Source: Bacteroidales bacterium
Lineage (GTDB): Bacteria; Bacteroidota; Bacteroidia; Bacteroidales; Muribaculaceae
Reading direction: 5' to 3'
Assembly: GCA_029007645.1 (NCBI GenBank)
Contig: JAQXIE010000001.1
Coordinates: 1-60,900, forward strand
Length of the DNA stretch: 60,900 nt
Both the position numbers and the translations under genes were made by a program. This document shows, piece after piece, positions 16,403 to 26,568 of the stretch; position 1 is the first letter of the stretch, and each line of letters opens with the position of its first letter. The notes beneath the pieces are model-generated. The model was not told where the DNA came from and did no database searches. It saw nothing but the letters and a program-made list of their open reading frames with translations.

Positions 16403-17719
16403 TTATAACAGATCGGAATCATCCTCGCTGTCGCCGCTGAACACGTTGCTCAGTTTGTCGCCGATACGCGACAGCCAACCGGGGGTGGTATGCTTCGGGC
16501 CTGCCGGCTTCTGAGGCTTCTGAACTTCTTCATTGGCAGTTCCGTCGATCGGAAGGTCTTCGGTCACCGGGATATCCAGACATTCGTCGGTGGAGTTGGT
16601 GGCTCCGGCGTAAAGAATGCTGACGGCCTGGAGGGCGTCGGAAACCGGTATGCGTGAATCCTGCATCACTATGTAGGGAGGCAGCTGGCCGCGGCGCACG
16701 GGGAGCCCCGTCTTGTTGGCGAGCAGGTCGATGATGCCGTTGAGTTTGGAAGCGCCGCCGATGCATATCAGGCCGCCGGGGAGGTCGCTCTCCTTGAGGC
16801 CCGCATAGCTGATCTGTTCGATGATGTTGGCCACGATCTCCTCGGCGCGTGCCACGATGATGCCCGACACTTCCGACATCTTGAGTCCTCCGAGGTTGAG
16901 CGACGTCTGTGATTCCAGGGCGATGGCGTTGCCCGAGGTGACCTTGATTTCCTCGGCCTTTTCCTCGAGTACACCCAGACTGGTGATGTCGCGGGTGATG
17001 TTGCGGCCGCCCATGGGCAGTGTGGCGAAGTAGGCGAGATGGCCGTTCTTGTAGATTGACACGGTGGTCGTTTCGGCACCCATGTCGACGAGCATGCATC
17101 CCTGACGCTTCTCCTCCGACGAGAGGATTATCTGGGCCGTCGAGAGGGCCGTCACAATGAATTTTTTGATGTCGACGGCGGTTTTCTCGGAGAGGGTGCG
17201 GGTCAGGTTACGTTGCATCTCGGGACGGCACACAATCAGGTCGTAGACGGCGCGGATGTCATTGCCGATGGTTCCCTTGGGCGACTGAGTCTCGTATTTG
17301 CCGATGGTGTAGGTGCGGGGGATGGCGTCCACGACGCAGAGAGAAGCGTCGATATCGGTAGCCAGGGCCTGCTGGTAGAGACGGTCCAGGATATCCTGCG
17401 TGATCTCCATTTCATTGGGGAGTGTCTGCGACACCTTGGTCGAAATGCTGTGGAGCGACCGGCCCGAAAGGCCGACGAATAGGGATGTGATCTGACGCGG
17501 AGCCACAGCGGGTTTGCGCTGCAGCTTCTCCAGAATGCGCGCGATGCGCATGGCTGTCTCCTCCAGATTCTGCACTATGCCGTAGCGGACGCCTTCCACG
17601 CCACGCTCCTGCTCGGTGGCTATGACAGCCACCTGACCGTCGTCCGAAACCTTGCCGACCACGGCCATTATCTTTGAACTGCTCACCTCGACGGCGGCTA
17701 CATATCTCTCTTTATTCAT
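16403..17719 (-). CDS. ftsA: cell division protein FtsA
   Basis: Actin-like ATPase that tethers FtsZ to the membrane. 438 aa: YVAAVEVSSSKIMAVVGKV (phosphate 1), the SHS2/1C domain, GCMLVDMGAETTTVSIYKNG (phosphate 2) and GGLICIGGASKLNGI (adenosine loop). The C-terminus (PGWLSRIGDKLSNVFSGD) contains the expected amphipathic helix, although acidic residues extend beyond it. It overlaps the ftsQ stop by 8 bp. Confidence 0.95.
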   Translation of the reverse strand: MNKERYVAAVEVSSSKIMAVVGKVSDDGQVAVIATEQERGVEGVRYGIVQNLEETAMRIARILEKLQRKPAVAPRQITSLFVGLSGRSLHSISTKVSQTLPNEMEITQDILDRLYQQALATDIDASLCVVDAIPRTYTIGKYETQSPKGTIGNDIRAVYDLIVCRPEMQRNLTRTLSEKTAVDIKKFIVTALSTAQIILSSEEKRQGCMLVDMGAETTTVSIYKNGHLAYFATLPMGGRNITRDITSLGVLEEKAEEIKVTSGNAIALESQTSLNLGGLKMSEVSGIIVARAEEIVANIIEQISYAGLKESDLPGGLICIGGASKLNGIIDLLANKTGLPVRRGQLPPYIVMQDSRIPVSDALQAVSILYAGATNSTDECLDIPVTEDLPIDGTANEEVQKPQKPAGPKHTTPGWLSRIGDKLSNVFSGDSEDDSDLL

Positions 17720-18599
17720 GGCTTGGTTCTGCCTTTTTCTTAATATCGGTTTCGGACTTGGCTTCCTGCCGGGGCGCTACCTCGGGCAATGTGGCCTCCT
17801 CCAGATCAACTTCTTCCAATTCTTCTTCGGCCACATTTAGCTGGCCCTTGTCGCGCCGTGTGGCCACTATCTGATTCCGGAATTTCACCGAAATGGTGTC
17901 ATAATGCTCCCAGCCCTTGTAGGGCATCACCTTGCGGTAGAAGAGCTGCAGCGCGTCGCGTTTTTCCTCCAGACGGGTCGTGTCGCCGAAATTCACGACA
18001 TGCCCCGTGATCCGCGGCACGACAAACAGGTTGCGGCTGTCCTGCGCCGAAATCATCGCCGTCAGGTCGCGCATCACCGGATCCCGCGTCACGAACCGCA
18101 CCAATGGCAGAACGTCGATAGGCCGGAAATTTCCCTTGAAATTTCCCGTCACCACCGGAACGTCGCTGAAGAATTCGGCGTTTGAGTCGATGTATTTGCC
18201 GTCCTTGTTGATATAGTACGACTTGTCGCCCGAGAATACGCGCATCACGGGCACCATCGGCACCACGTCGATGCAGAGACGTCCCGAGGCCGACACCATG
18301 CAGTTGACCGACTCGAACATGTTCAGCCGATTCAGGTAGGTGCTGATGCGGCGCGTGTCGAGCTGGTCGATGGGAAGTCCCTTGATGCGTCCCGGATAGG
18401 AAGCGAGTTCCTGCAGGACACCTCTGCGCACAATCTTCTCGACCGGACCTGTGGCGTCGACGCGCACCTCGATCTCATTGCATACATGACGCGACGCCTC
18501 GCCATGGGCCCATACAGTGGCCCATGTGGCATATCCGGCAAGAAGCACCAGACATATCCATTTCAATATGGTGTTGCGTTGTATGCTCATCTGGATCAA
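17712..18599 (-). CDS. ftsQ: cell division protein FtsQ
   Basis: A 295-aa single-pass protein: a membrane segment at about residues 12-30 (ILKWICLVLLAGYATWATVW), then a divergent periplasmic POTRA-like region (IVRRGVLQELASYPGRIKGL, LNRLNMFESVNCMVSASGRL) and an acidic C-terminal tail. FtsQ links early and late divisome proteins. Sequence similarity across phyla is weak; the assignment rests on topology and its position between murC and ftsA. An alternative start is three codons downstream. Confidence 0.88.
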   Translation of the reverse strand: MIQMSIQRNTILKWICLVLLAGYATWATVWAHGEASRHVCNEIEVRVDATGPVEKIVRRGVLQELASYPGRIKGLPIDQLDTRRISTYLNRLNMFESVNCMVSASGRLCIDVVPMVPVMRVFSGDKSYYINKDGKYIDSNAEFFSDVPVVTGNFKGNFRPIDVLPLVRFVTRDPVMRDLTAMISAQDSRNLFVVPRITGHVVNFGDTTRLEEKRDALQLFYRKVMPYKGWEHYDTISVKFRNQIVATRRDKGQLNVAEEELEEVDLEEATLPEVAPRQEAKSETDIKKKAEPSHE

Positions 18600-18605
18600 T
18601 GGCTA

Positions 18606-19994
18606 TCACTGGCTGACGGCCCGTTTTCCCGCAAGTATATGGGACATCTCCGGAAGCAACCTGTCGATATCGGCCGCCCCCAGGGTCATCAGAATGTCAA
18701 AATTACTATTTTTTATCAGATTCAGCAAATCTTTTCGTTCGCAGTAGGTTTTTTGCGGTCCCTCCACGAGGTCGAGGATGCTGTGGGATGTGATTCCGGG
18801 AATGGGGAGTTCGCGTGCGGGGTATATCTCGGGCATTACCAGATGGTCGGCGGCACTGAGGGCTCGGGCAAAATCGGGAGCGAAATCACGCGTGCGGGTA
18901 TACAGGTGCGGCTGGAAAATCACGGTGATGTGGCGTCCGGGATAGAGTTTGCGGACGGATTCGATCGATGCGCGCACCTCGTTGGGGGAATGGGCGTAAT
19001 CGTCGATCAGGACAGGGGAGCCGTCCTTGCCGTCGTTCCAGACCTCGAAGCGGCGTTTGGCGCCGCGGAAGGAGGCGAGGCCGCGGCGTACATCGTCGGG
19101 TGCGGCGCCGGCTGTGAGCGCGGCAGCAGCGGCCGCCACGGCGTTGTCTATGTTGATTTCAACCGGAACACCGGGACTCAGACCTTCGATACGCAGTCCG
19201 TCGGGACCGACAAGCGTGAAGGTGATCTCGCCGTCGCCGAAGTTTATGTCCTCGGCATGCCAGTCGCCGGTAGCACCGCCGCTGTAGGTCTGCACGGTGA
19301 CGTCCCGGCCTGTCGCAGGCTTGAATTTGAGCCCCGTGTGCATCAGCAGATGTCCTCCGGGACGGATCAGCGACGTGAAGATGCTGAAAGCCTCCAGATA
19401 ATGCTCCTCGTCGCCGTAGATGTCAAGATGGTCCGGGTCGGTGCTGGTCACTACCTCCAGCCAGGGATGCAGATGATGGAACGAACGGTCGTACTCATCG
19501 GCCTCGATCACCGAATAGCGCGATTTCTCGTCGAGCACCAGATTCGAGCCCGTATTGCGCAGAATGCCTCCCAGGAAGGCCGTGCACCCCTGCTCCGAGC
19601 CGCGCAGAATATTGGCGATCATCGACGACGTCGTGGTCTTGCCGTGCGACCCGGCCACACAGATGCCGTCGCTGTGCGCCGTGATGCGGCCAAGTAACGC
19701 GGCGCGCTTGATGACGGTGAATCCGTTGTCGCGGAACCAGCTCAGAATGTCGTTGTCGGCCGGAATGGCCGGCGTGTACACGACCAGTGTGTCGGCCGGA
19801 TCGCGCAGATCGGCAGGAATTTCGTTATGGTCGTCGGTGCTGGTGAATTCCAGTCCCTCCCTGACCAGAGCATCGGTCAGTTCGGAGGGGGCGCGGTCAT
19901 ACCCCGCCACACGGGCGCCGTGCGCCATGTAATAGCGCACCAGATTGGCCATGCCGATTCCCCCGGCCCCTATAAAGTATAATTTCTTATCCAC
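18606..19994 (-). CDS. murC: UDP-N-acetylmuramate--L-alanine ligase
   Basis: MurC adds the first amino acid to UDP-MurNAc using ATP. 462 aa: FIGAGGIGMANLVRYYMAHG, the P-loop VAGSHGKTTTSSMIANIL, VIEADEYDRSF, and DDYAHSPNEV in the C-terminal domain. Its start overlaps the end of murG by 8 bp. The next gene is ftsQ (6-bp gap), the common murC-ftsQ junction without murB or ddl. Confidence 0.96.
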   Translation of the reverse strand: MDKKLYFIGAGGIGMANLVRYYMAHGARVAGYDRAPSELTDALVREGLEFTSTDDHNEIPADLRDPADTLVVYTPAIPADNDILSWFRDNGFTVIKRAALLGRITAHSDGICVAGSHGKTTTSSMIANILRGSEQGCTAFLGGILRNTGSNLVLDEKSRYSVIEADEYDRSFHHLHPWLEVVTSTDPDHLDIYGDEEHYLEAFSIFTSLIRPGGHLLMHTGLKFKPATGRDVTVQTYSGGATGDWHAEDINFGDGEITFTLVGPDGLRIEGLSPGVPVEINIDNAVAAAAAALTAGAAPDDVRRGLASFRGAKRRFEVWNDGKDGSPVLIDDYAHSPNEVRASIESVRKLYPGRHITVIFQPHLYTRTRDFAPDFARALSAADHLVMPEIYPARELPIPGITSHSILDLVEGPQKTYCERKDLLNLIKNSNFDILMTLGAADIDRLLPEMSHILAGKRAVSQ

Positions 19995-21090
19995 GGTTCA
20001 GTATTTTTTCAACTTCGTCCACAATACGCTCGTCGCTGTCGGGGAGCGCAAGTTTCTTGATATTTTCCGACATTTCGGCCAGACGTTTCTTGTCGTTTAT
20101 CAGGGCGAGAGCCTCGGGAACGAGGTCGTGGCGGGCCTGCGAGTCGGGAATGAGCACGGCGGCGCCATGGTCGGCGAGCGCGCGGGCGTTCTTGGTCTGA
20201 TGATCCTCGGCGACATTGGGCGAGGGGACCAGTATGCAGGGCTTGCCCAGGAGTTCGAGTTCGCTGATCGAACCGGCGCCGGCACGCGACACGACGAGGT
20301 CGGCGGCGGCATAGGCGGCGCCCATGTTGGTGATGAACTTGGTCACCACTACCCCTCGCAGTCCGCGCACGGCTTCGGGACCACGTTCGCCGAAGCTTTT
20401 GCCCGTCTGCCATATCACCTGGATGCCGTTCTCGGCCAGCGTCTGGATGCCGTGTTCAAGGCTCTCGTTGAGCGTCATGGCTCCGAGGCTGCCTCCTATC
20501 ACCAGCAGCACCGGCAGGTCGGGATTGAGGCCGAAACTGCGACGGGCATCCGAGGCCGTCAGCGATGTGTCGAGCAGGTCGCGGCGTATGGGATTGCCGG
20601 TCATCACAATGCGGTCGGCGGGAAAGAAGCGCTGCATCTCGGGATAGGCCACGCAGATGGCGCGCGCTTTGGCCGCCAGCAGTTTGTTGGTGACCCCGGC
20701 ATATGAGTTCTGTTCCTGGATCAGCGTGGGTACGCCGGCACGCTGGGCCGCCTTGAGTGTCGGCCCCGAGCAGTAACCGCCGACGCCGATGGCGATGTCG
20801 GGCCGGAAGTCCCTGACTATATTGCGGGCCATGCGCAAGGATTTGCGCAACTTGAGCAGCACGCTGAAATTCCGCAGCAGATGACGTCGGTCGAAACCTG
20901 CCACCGGGAGTCCCTTGATGGGATAGCCCGCCGCGGGAACCCGTTCCATTTCCATACGGTTGTCGGCGCCGACGAACAATATCTCGGCATCCAGCCTACG
21001 GCGCAACGCATTCGCTATGGAGAGGGCCGGGAAGATATGTCCTCCGGTGCCACCGCCGCTTATCAGTATTTTGGGTCTGTTCTGTTTCAT
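19987..21090 (-). CDS. murG: lipid II synthase MurG
   Basis: Transfers GlcNAc from UDP-GlcNAc to lipid I on the inner face of the membrane. 367 aa, GT-B fold: ILISGGGTGGHIFPALSIAN (the GGTGGH loop), GVGGYCSGPTLKAAQRAGVP, LVIGGSLGAMTLNE, and DLVVSRAGAGSISELELLGKP in the UDP-GlcNAc site. ftsW lies 17 bp upstream and murC overlaps downstream. Confidence 0.96.
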   Translation of the reverse strand: MKQNRPKILISGGGTGGHIFPALSIANALRRRLDAEILFVGADNRMEMERVPAAGYPIKGLPVAGFDRRHLLRNFSVLLKLRKSLRMARNIVRDFRPDIAIGVGGYCSGPTLKAAQRAGVPTLIQEQNSYAGVTNKLLAAKARAICVAYPEMQRFFPADRIVMTGNPIRRDLLDTSLTASDARRSFGLNPDLPVLLVIGGSLGAMTLNESLEHGIQTLAENGIQVIWQTGKSFGERGPEAVRGLRGVVVTKFITNMGAAYAAADLVVSRAGAGSISELELLGKPCILVPSPNVAEDHQTKNARALADHGAAVLIPDSQARHDLVPEALALINDKKRLAEMSENIKKLALPDSDERIVDEVEKILNRG

Positions 21091-21107
21091 GTTTTGTCAG
21101 ACAAGGG

Positions 21108-22499
21108 TCAGTTGCTGTAGTTTGACGCCTGCATGTCTTCGGGCAGGGCGTTGAGTTCGGCTTTGTTGACGGCTTTGCCGTCGGTGGAGTAGGTTGCGAA
21201 GCGGCTCACGGAAAGCATAATGCCGATGGCCGCCGACATGACCAGTACTGAAGTGCCGCCTTTGGAGATGAAGGGGAGAGGTTGGCCCGACACTGGGAAG
21301 AGTCCGGTCACGATGGCCATGTGCACCAGAGCCTGGAACACGATCATCACGGAGCATCCCAGGATCAGGAAGGCTGGGAGAGCCCTGGAGCACTTGAACG
21401 CTATGCGTCCGGCTCGCGCCAGCATCATCAGGAAGAGCATGAGCACACCGAAACCGCCGACAAATCCCGTGTCTTCGACAATGATGGAGTAGATGTAGTC
21501 GGAGAAGGCGAGTGGCAGACGCGCGCTTTCGCGCGAGTTTCCAGGCCCCTGGCCTATCAGGCCGCCGTTGGCCTGGGCGAATTTGGCCATCATCACCTGA
21601 CGGTTTTCGTCGGTGATGGGGTCATCGGGATTCACGCCGCGAATAAAGTTCTTGATACGGTTGATACGTGTGACGCCACGGTTGATTTTGGGCTTGGATG
21701 TCTCCTGCACGGCAATCTGTGCGGTCGGATCGGCCGAGGCGAGTGCGGTCCTTTCGATCTTGACCTGGTCGAACTCGGAAACTGATGCCGGGGCCGCGCT
21801 CTTGACAAGCAGCACAACGCCCAGAATTACGCCGTAAGCGAGTAGTACCAGCCCCATTTTCTTAAGCTGTATACCGCCGATCACCATCATCGTGAGGCTG
21901 ACGCACATCAGCAGAAGCATGTTGGTAAGACCGTTGCGGTACAGGAAGCCGCAGAACACGATCACCACGACGGCAGCCGTTATGACACCGCGGTTGGAGA
22001 CGCCTCCGGGCCGTTGGTTTCGTCCCAGGATAGTCGCCAGCAGGCACACCACGGCCAGTTTGACGATTTCAGCGGGCTGTATGGTCATTCCCGCGATACG
22101 AATGGCTCGCTGGGCGCCGTTGATTTCGACACCAGCGACCGATGAAATCACGAGCAGGCCGAGCGAAAGGGCGGCAAACACCCACGACAGCTTGCTGATA
22201 ATGACATACGGCGTGCGCTGCAGCCAGAGAACTATTCCGAGGCCCAGGGCCAGGAATATGCCGTGACGTATCAGCGGCGTGTAGACATTGCTGCCCGACA
22301 CCTCCGCGCTCGAGGCACTGAAGAGTTCGATGACACTGATCACCAGCAGCGTCATGTAGATGCCCCACAGGTATGGATCGGGGCGGCGCACCTTGCTCAT
22401 CGACTTCTCCTTGCGGGGCTTCGATTCGCCGCTCGACATCTCCTGCTGCCCGTCGACCGTCTCGCGGATTTCTATGGTGTTATATAGAGGTTCATCCAT
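21108..22499 (-). CDS. ftsW: SEDS peptidoglycan polymerase FtsW
   Basis: Integral membrane glycosyltransferase that polymerises lipid II at the septum with FtsI. 463 aa with about ten membrane segments after a polar, charged N-terminus of about 38 aa. Conserved spots: IQPAEIVKLAVVC, the long periplasmic loop before IGQGPGNSRESARLPLAFSD (the Asp after the catalytic-region Ser is where SEDS proteins keep their essential acid), and the C-terminal GLFPVSGQPLPFISKGG. The large loop is about 60 aa. Confidence 0.94.
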   Translation of the reverse strand: MDEPLYNTIEIRETVDGQQEMSSGESKPRKEKSMSKVRRPDPYLWGIYMTLLVISVIELFSASSAEVSGSNVYTPLIRHGIFLALGLGIVLWLQRTPYVIISKLSWVFAALSLGLLVISSVAGVEINGAQRAIRIAGMTIQPAEIVKLAVVCLLATILGRNQRPGGVSNRGVITAAVVVIVFCGFLYRNGLTNMLLLMCVSLTMMVIGGIQLKKMGLVLLAYGVILGVVLLVKSAAPASVSEFDQVKIERTALASADPTAQIAVQETSKPKINRGVTRINRIKNFIRGVNPDDPITDENRQVMMAKFAQANGGLIGQGPGNSRESARLPLAFSDYIYSIIVEDTGFVGGFGVLMLFLMMLARAGRIAFKCSRALPAFLILGCSVMIVFQALVHMAIVTGLFPVSGQPLPFISKGGTSVLVMSAAIGIMLSVSRFATYSTDGKAVNKAELNALPEDMQASNYSN

Positions 22500-22512
22500 C
22501 GGATTCTATGTA

Positions 22513-23868
22513 TTATTTCTTGAGTTTGCGTACCGTATCCTTGAACTGCTCGCCGCGGTCCTCGTAGCTCTTGAAGAGGTCGAAGCTGGCGCAGCAGGGC
22601 GAGAGCAGGACGGTGTCGCCGGGATGCGCGGCATCGGCGCACGCCTTCACGGCATCCTCGATGGAATGGGTGTCGACAATCGCATCGACCTTCCCTTTCC
22701 AGAAGTCGAGCAGCTTGCCGTTGTCCTTGCCCATGCACACAATGGTGTGTACCTTCTGCTTCACCAGGTCTTCGATTTCCGAGTAATCGTTGCCTTTGTC
22801 CTTGCCGCCCAGAATCAGCACTGTGGGCGTCGTCATGCTTTCCAGCGCATACCAGGTGGAATCGACATTGGTGGCCTTGGAATCGTTTACGTAACGCACA
22901 CCATCGACCGTATCCACATATTCCAGACGGTGCTCCACGGCTTCGAAGTCGCTCAGGGCCTCGCGGATTTTCTCGTCCTTGATGTTGAACAGCGACGCGC
23001 TCAGGCCGGCAGCCATTGAGTTGTAGAGATTGTGCTTGCCCGGGAGCGAAAGCCGGTCGCGGGGGATTTCCCATACGTCCATCGGCGTGTGGAAATGTAT
23101 GATGTTGTTGTCATCGACCCATGCCGCGCTGGCCTCCTCGCGCATCTCGCCGAAGGGGAGTTTCATCGCCTCGCTCTGCACGGCGCTGATCTGCGCTGTC
23201 ACTACCGGATCATCCTGCCAGTAGATGAAGTAGTCGTCCTTGGTCTGGTTCTGAAGGATGCGGAATTTGGCGGCCACATAATTCTCCATCTTGTGGTCGT
23301 AGCGGTCCATATGGTCGGGGGTGATGTTCATGATCACGGCCACGTCGGCCTTGAAATCGTACATATTCTCCAGCTGGAACGAGGAGAGTTCGATCACATA
23401 GACGTCGTGAGGGGAGCGGGCCACCTGCAGAGCCAGGCTCTTGCCGACATTGCCGGCAAGTCCGGCGTCGATGCCGGCGTTGGTCAGAATGTGATAGGTT
23501 AGCAGGGTAGTGGTGGTCTTGCCGTTGCTGCCGGTGATGCAGACCATTTTGGCATCGGTGTAGCGGCCGGCGAATTCAATCTCGCTCAGAATCGGAGTGC
23601 CTTTGTCGGCAAGCGCCTTGACCAGCGGAGCCGTCGGGGGAATGCCGGGGCTTTTCACCACCTCGTCGGCGGTGAGGATGCGCTCCGTGCTGTGCGCCCC
23701 CTCCTCAAATTCAATGTTTTCTTCCTCCAGCACCCGGCGATACTTCCCGGCGATAGTGCCGGAGTCGCTCACAAGAACGTCATAGCCCTTGTCCTTGGCC
23801 AGTACGGCCGCGCCGACACCGCTCTCGCCGGCGCCCAGCACTACTAAAAATTTCTTATTCCGTGTCAT
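22513..23868 (-). CDS. murD: UDP-N-acetylmuramoylalanine--D-glutamate ligase
   Basis: Adds D-Glu to UDP-MurNAc-Ala. 451 aa with VVLGAGESGVGAAVLAKDKG, the P-loop CITGSNGKTTTTLLTY, NITPDHMDRYD, HRLEYVDTVDGVRYVNDSKA and the C-terminal LLSPCCASFDLFKSYEDRGE. It starts 2 bp after mraY and precedes ftsW by 13 bp. Confidence 0.96.
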   Translation of the reverse strand: MTRNKKFLVVLGAGESGVGAAVLAKDKGYDVLVSDSGTIAGKYRRVLEEENIEFEEGAHSTERILTADEVVKSPGIPPTAPLVKALADKGTPILSEIEFAGRYTDAKMVCITGSNGKTTTTLLTYHILTNAGIDAGLAGNVGKSLALQVARSPHDVYVIELSSFQLENMYDFKADVAVIMNITPDHMDRYDHKMENYVAAKFRILQNQTKDDYFIYWQDDPVVTAQISAVQSEAMKLPFGEMREEASAAWVDDNNIIHFHTPMDVWEIPRDRLSLPGKHNLYNSMAAGLSASLFNIKDEKIREALSDFEAVEHRLEYVDTVDGVRYVNDSKATNVDSTWYALESMTTPTVLILGGKDKGNDYSEIEDLVKQKVHTIVCMGKDNGKLLDFWKGKVDAIVDTHSIEDAVKACADAAHPGDTVLLSPCCASFDLFKSYEDRGEQFKDTVRKLKK

Positions 23869-23870
23869 GA

Positions 23871-25082
23871 TTATCTGATTTTAAGAGTTACGAACGTGAG
23901 GCATGCCAGCAGGATGCCGACGATCCAGAACCTGATTGTTATCTTTGATTCAGGGATGCCATTTATGGGTTTGTTCCACAGCACCTTGGCCGCGGGGTCG
24001 GCGTCCTTCTGGAAATGATGGTGCAGGGGAGTCATCTTGAATATGCGGCGTCCCTCGCCGTATCTCTTTTTGGTGAATTTGAAGTAGGACACCTGCATCA
24101 TCACCGACAGATCCTCGAGGAAGAAAGTGAGGCACAGCAGCGGAATGAGCAGCTCCTTGCGTATCAGAATGGCGAACACGGCAATGATTCCACCGAGCGT
24201 CAGACTTCCGGTATCGCCCATGAACACCTGGGCCGGGAACGCATTGTACCACAGGAAGCCCACCAGGGCGCCGATGAACGCGGCGGCGAATACCACCATC
24301 TCCTCCGAGCCAGGTATGTACATGATGTTAAGATAGGAGGAATATATGACGTTACCTCCCAGATAGGCCATGATCAGCAGGGCGACGCTGATGATCGCTG
24401 AGGTCCCGGCGCAAAGGCCGTCGATGCCGTCGGTCAGGTTGGCGCCGTTCGATACGGCCGTGACGACCACAATCACCACAAGCACGAACACCAGCCATCC
24501 GAGCACCTCGGCGGCATGCGGGTCGCTGATCCAGCTGGTCAGCCACTCGTAGTTGAAGTTGTTGTTCTTGACAAACGGTATGGTGGTCTGCGGCGACTTG
24601 ACGCCGTTGCCCATCGTAATGGAGGGAGAGAGCCACATCGCAATACCGATGAGCAATCCGAGGCCTATCTGACCGATAACCTTGTACTCCCCTCTCAGAC
24701 CGTCCTTGTTGTGATACTTGATCTTGCGGTAATCATCCAGGAATCCGATGGCGCCCATCCACAGGGTCGCCACAATCATCAGTATCAGGTAGATGTTCTC
24801 CAGATTTCCCATCAGCAGGCAGGGTAGCAGTGTGGAGATGATGATGATGATGCCACCCATGGTCGGGGTGCCCTTCTTCTGCATCTGACCCTCGAGGCCG
24901 AGACTGCGGATCTCCTCGCCTATCTGCATGCGCTGCAGCCTGCGGATGATGCTGTGACCGAAAGTCAGGGCCACTATCAGTGCGATTACAAACGATATGC
25001 CGGCCCGGAAGGTGATATAACCCATCAGGTTATTCCCCGGGAAATCGTAGTCGTTGAATAATTGAAAAAGCCAGTAAAACAT
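23871..25082 (-). CDS. mraY: phospho-N-acetylmuramoyl-pentapeptide transferase
   Basis: Integral membrane enzyme that makes lipid I from UDP-MurNAc-pentapeptide and undecaprenyl phosphate. 403 aa, about ten membrane helices. Motifs: [19 protein letters not shown], the DDYRK cytosolic loop ([16 protein letters not shown]), [12 protein letters not shown] and [13 protein letters not shown], with the C-terminal MTPLHHHFQ loop that coordinates substrate. It is slightly longer than E. coli MraY because of an inserted loop near residues 160-190. Confidence 0.96.
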   Translation of the reverse strand: MFYWLFQLFNDYDFPGNNLMGYITFRAGISFVIALIVALTFGHSIIRRLQRMQIGEEIRSLGLEGQMQKKGTPTMGGIIIIISTLLPCLLMGNLENIYLILMIVATLWMGAIGFLDDYRKIKYHNKDGLRGEYKVIGQIGLGLLIGIAMWLSPSITMGNGVKSPQTTIPFVKNNNFNYEWLTSWISDPHAAEVLGWLVFVLVVIVVVTAVSNGANLTDGIDGLCAGTSAIISVALLIMAYLGGNVIYSSYLNIMYIPGSEEMVVFAAAFIGALVGFLWYNAFPAQVFMGDTGSLTLGGIIAVFAILIRKELLIPLLCLTFFLEDLSVMMQVSYFKFTKKRYGEGRRIFKMTPLHHHFQKDADPAAKVLWNKPINGIPESKITIRFWIVGILLACLTFVTLKIR

Positions 25083-25086
25083 TTTC

Positions 25087-26547
25087 TTAAAGCTCGTTGA
25101 ATGCGTTAGTCACTTCTTCGCGGTCATCAAAATGATGCCTTACGCCTTTCACTTCCTGATATGGTTCGTGGCCTTTGCCGGCAATCAGTACGACGCTGCC
25201 GGGCTGCGCCATCTGGATAGCGGCGCGGATTGCCTCGCGCCGGTCAGTGATGCACAGGGTGTTCGGCAGGTCGGCGGCGGTCAGTCCGGCCTTCATGTCG
25301 GCAATGATTGCATTGGGATCCTCGTCGCGCGGGTTGTCGCTGGTCAGGATCAGGCGGTTGGAACGGCTTGCGGCTTCACGGGCCATGATGGGGCGCTTGC
25401 CATGGTCGCGATTGCCGCCGGCTCCCGTCACGGTGGTGATCTGTCCCTCGGAACCGACAACCTCGCGGATGGTGTCGAGCACGTTCACCAGCGCGTCGGG
25501 CGTGTGGGCGTAATCCACGATGGCCACCACGTCGCGCGGTCCGCGGAACGTCTGGAATCGTCCGGCCACCGGCACCAGCCGGCTCATGTTGACCAGAACC
25601 TCCTCCGGATTGAAACCTGTCAGGATCGAGGCGCCATAGACGGCCGTAAGATTGTAGGCGTTGAAGCGTCCGGTGAAGTTCACTTCGACTTCGCGCCCGT
25701 TGAGCGACAGTAACGTGCCGTCGAGACGGGTCTCGAGTATGCGCGTGCGGAAATCGGCGTCGCTGCGCAGCGAATAGGTGTATACCCTGGCCTTGGTATT
25801 CTGGGTCATGTAGAGTCCCGACTTGTCGTCGGCGTTCACCAGCGCGAATGCGTCGGCAGGCAGCGAGTCGAAGAACATCTTCTTGGCGTTGCGGTAATTT
25901 TCCACGGTTCCGTGATAGTCCAGATGGTCGCGAGTCAGATTGCTGAATACGGCGCCTGTGAAGCGCAGACCGGCTATACGGCGCTGATGGGCGGCGTGGC
26001 TCGATACTTCCATGAACGCGTAGTCGCAACCGGCGTCAACCATCTCGGCCAGCAGTTCGTTCAGAGTCAGCGGGTCGGGAGTGGTGTGCGTGGCCGGAAT
26101 GGCACGTCCGTCCACGTAATTGCACACCGTGGAGAGCAGACCGGCCTTGTAGCCTTCCAGCCGGGCCATCTCGTAGAGCAGGGTCGCCGGAGTGGTCTTG
26201 CCGTTGGTGCCGGTGACACCCACAAGTTTCAGTTTGTGGCTGGGATGCCCGTACCATGCCGATGCGAGCCGGCCCAGGGCTTCCGCGGAATCGGCCACGC
26301 GGATATAGGTGATGCCGTTGGCTATCTGAGAGGGGAGTTCCTCGCAGACTATCGCGGCCACACTGGCGGAGGCTACCATGGGTATATATTTATGACCGTC
26401 GGTTGTCACACCGCGCACGGCCACGAACATTCCGTCTTTCTCGACACGGCGGGAATCGCTCTGCAGGCTGAGGATATTCCGGTCGGTGTCGCCTATTATT
26501 TCAAGCGGCTTGATGTCTTGTAGCAAGCGGGACAGTTTCTTTGTCAT
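25087..26547 (-). CDS. murE: UDP-MurNAc-tripeptide synthetase (meso-DAP type)
   Basis: Adds the third stem amino acid. 486 aa: [17 protein letters not shown] at the N-terminus, P-loop [37 protein letters not shown], and [15 protein letters not shown]. The DNPR motif is the known signature for meso-diaminopimelate rather than lysine, consistent with dapB in the same window. Pro instead of Thr/Ala right after the P-loop KTT is unusual but not in a residue known to be essential. It lies 4 bp before mraY. Confidence 0.95.
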   Translation of the reverse strand: MTKKLSRLLQDIKPLEIIGDTDRNILSLQSDSRRVEKDGMFVAVRGVTTDGHKYIPMVASASVAAIVCEELPSQIANGITYIRVADSAEALGRLASAWYGHPSHKLKLVGVTGTNGKTTPATLLYEMARLEGYKAGLLSTVCNYVDGRAIPATHTTPDPLTLNELLAEMVDAGCDYAFMEVSSHAAHQRRIAGLRFTGAVFSNLTRDHLDYHGTVENYRNAKKMFFDSLPADAFALVNADDKSGLYMTQNTKARVYTYSLRSDADFRTRILETRLDGTLLSLNGREVEVNFTGRFNAYNLTAVYGASILTGFNPEEVLVNMSRLVPVAGRFQTFRGPRDVVAIVDYAHTPDALVNVLDTIREVVGSEGQITTVTGAGGNRDHGKRPIMAREAASRSNRLILTSDNPRDEDPNAIIADMKAGLTAADLPNTLCITDRREAIRAAIQMAQPGSVVLIAGKGHEPYQEVKGVRHHFDDREEVTNAFNEL

Positions 26548-26568
26548 ATCGTTTGGTATCTTGGATTT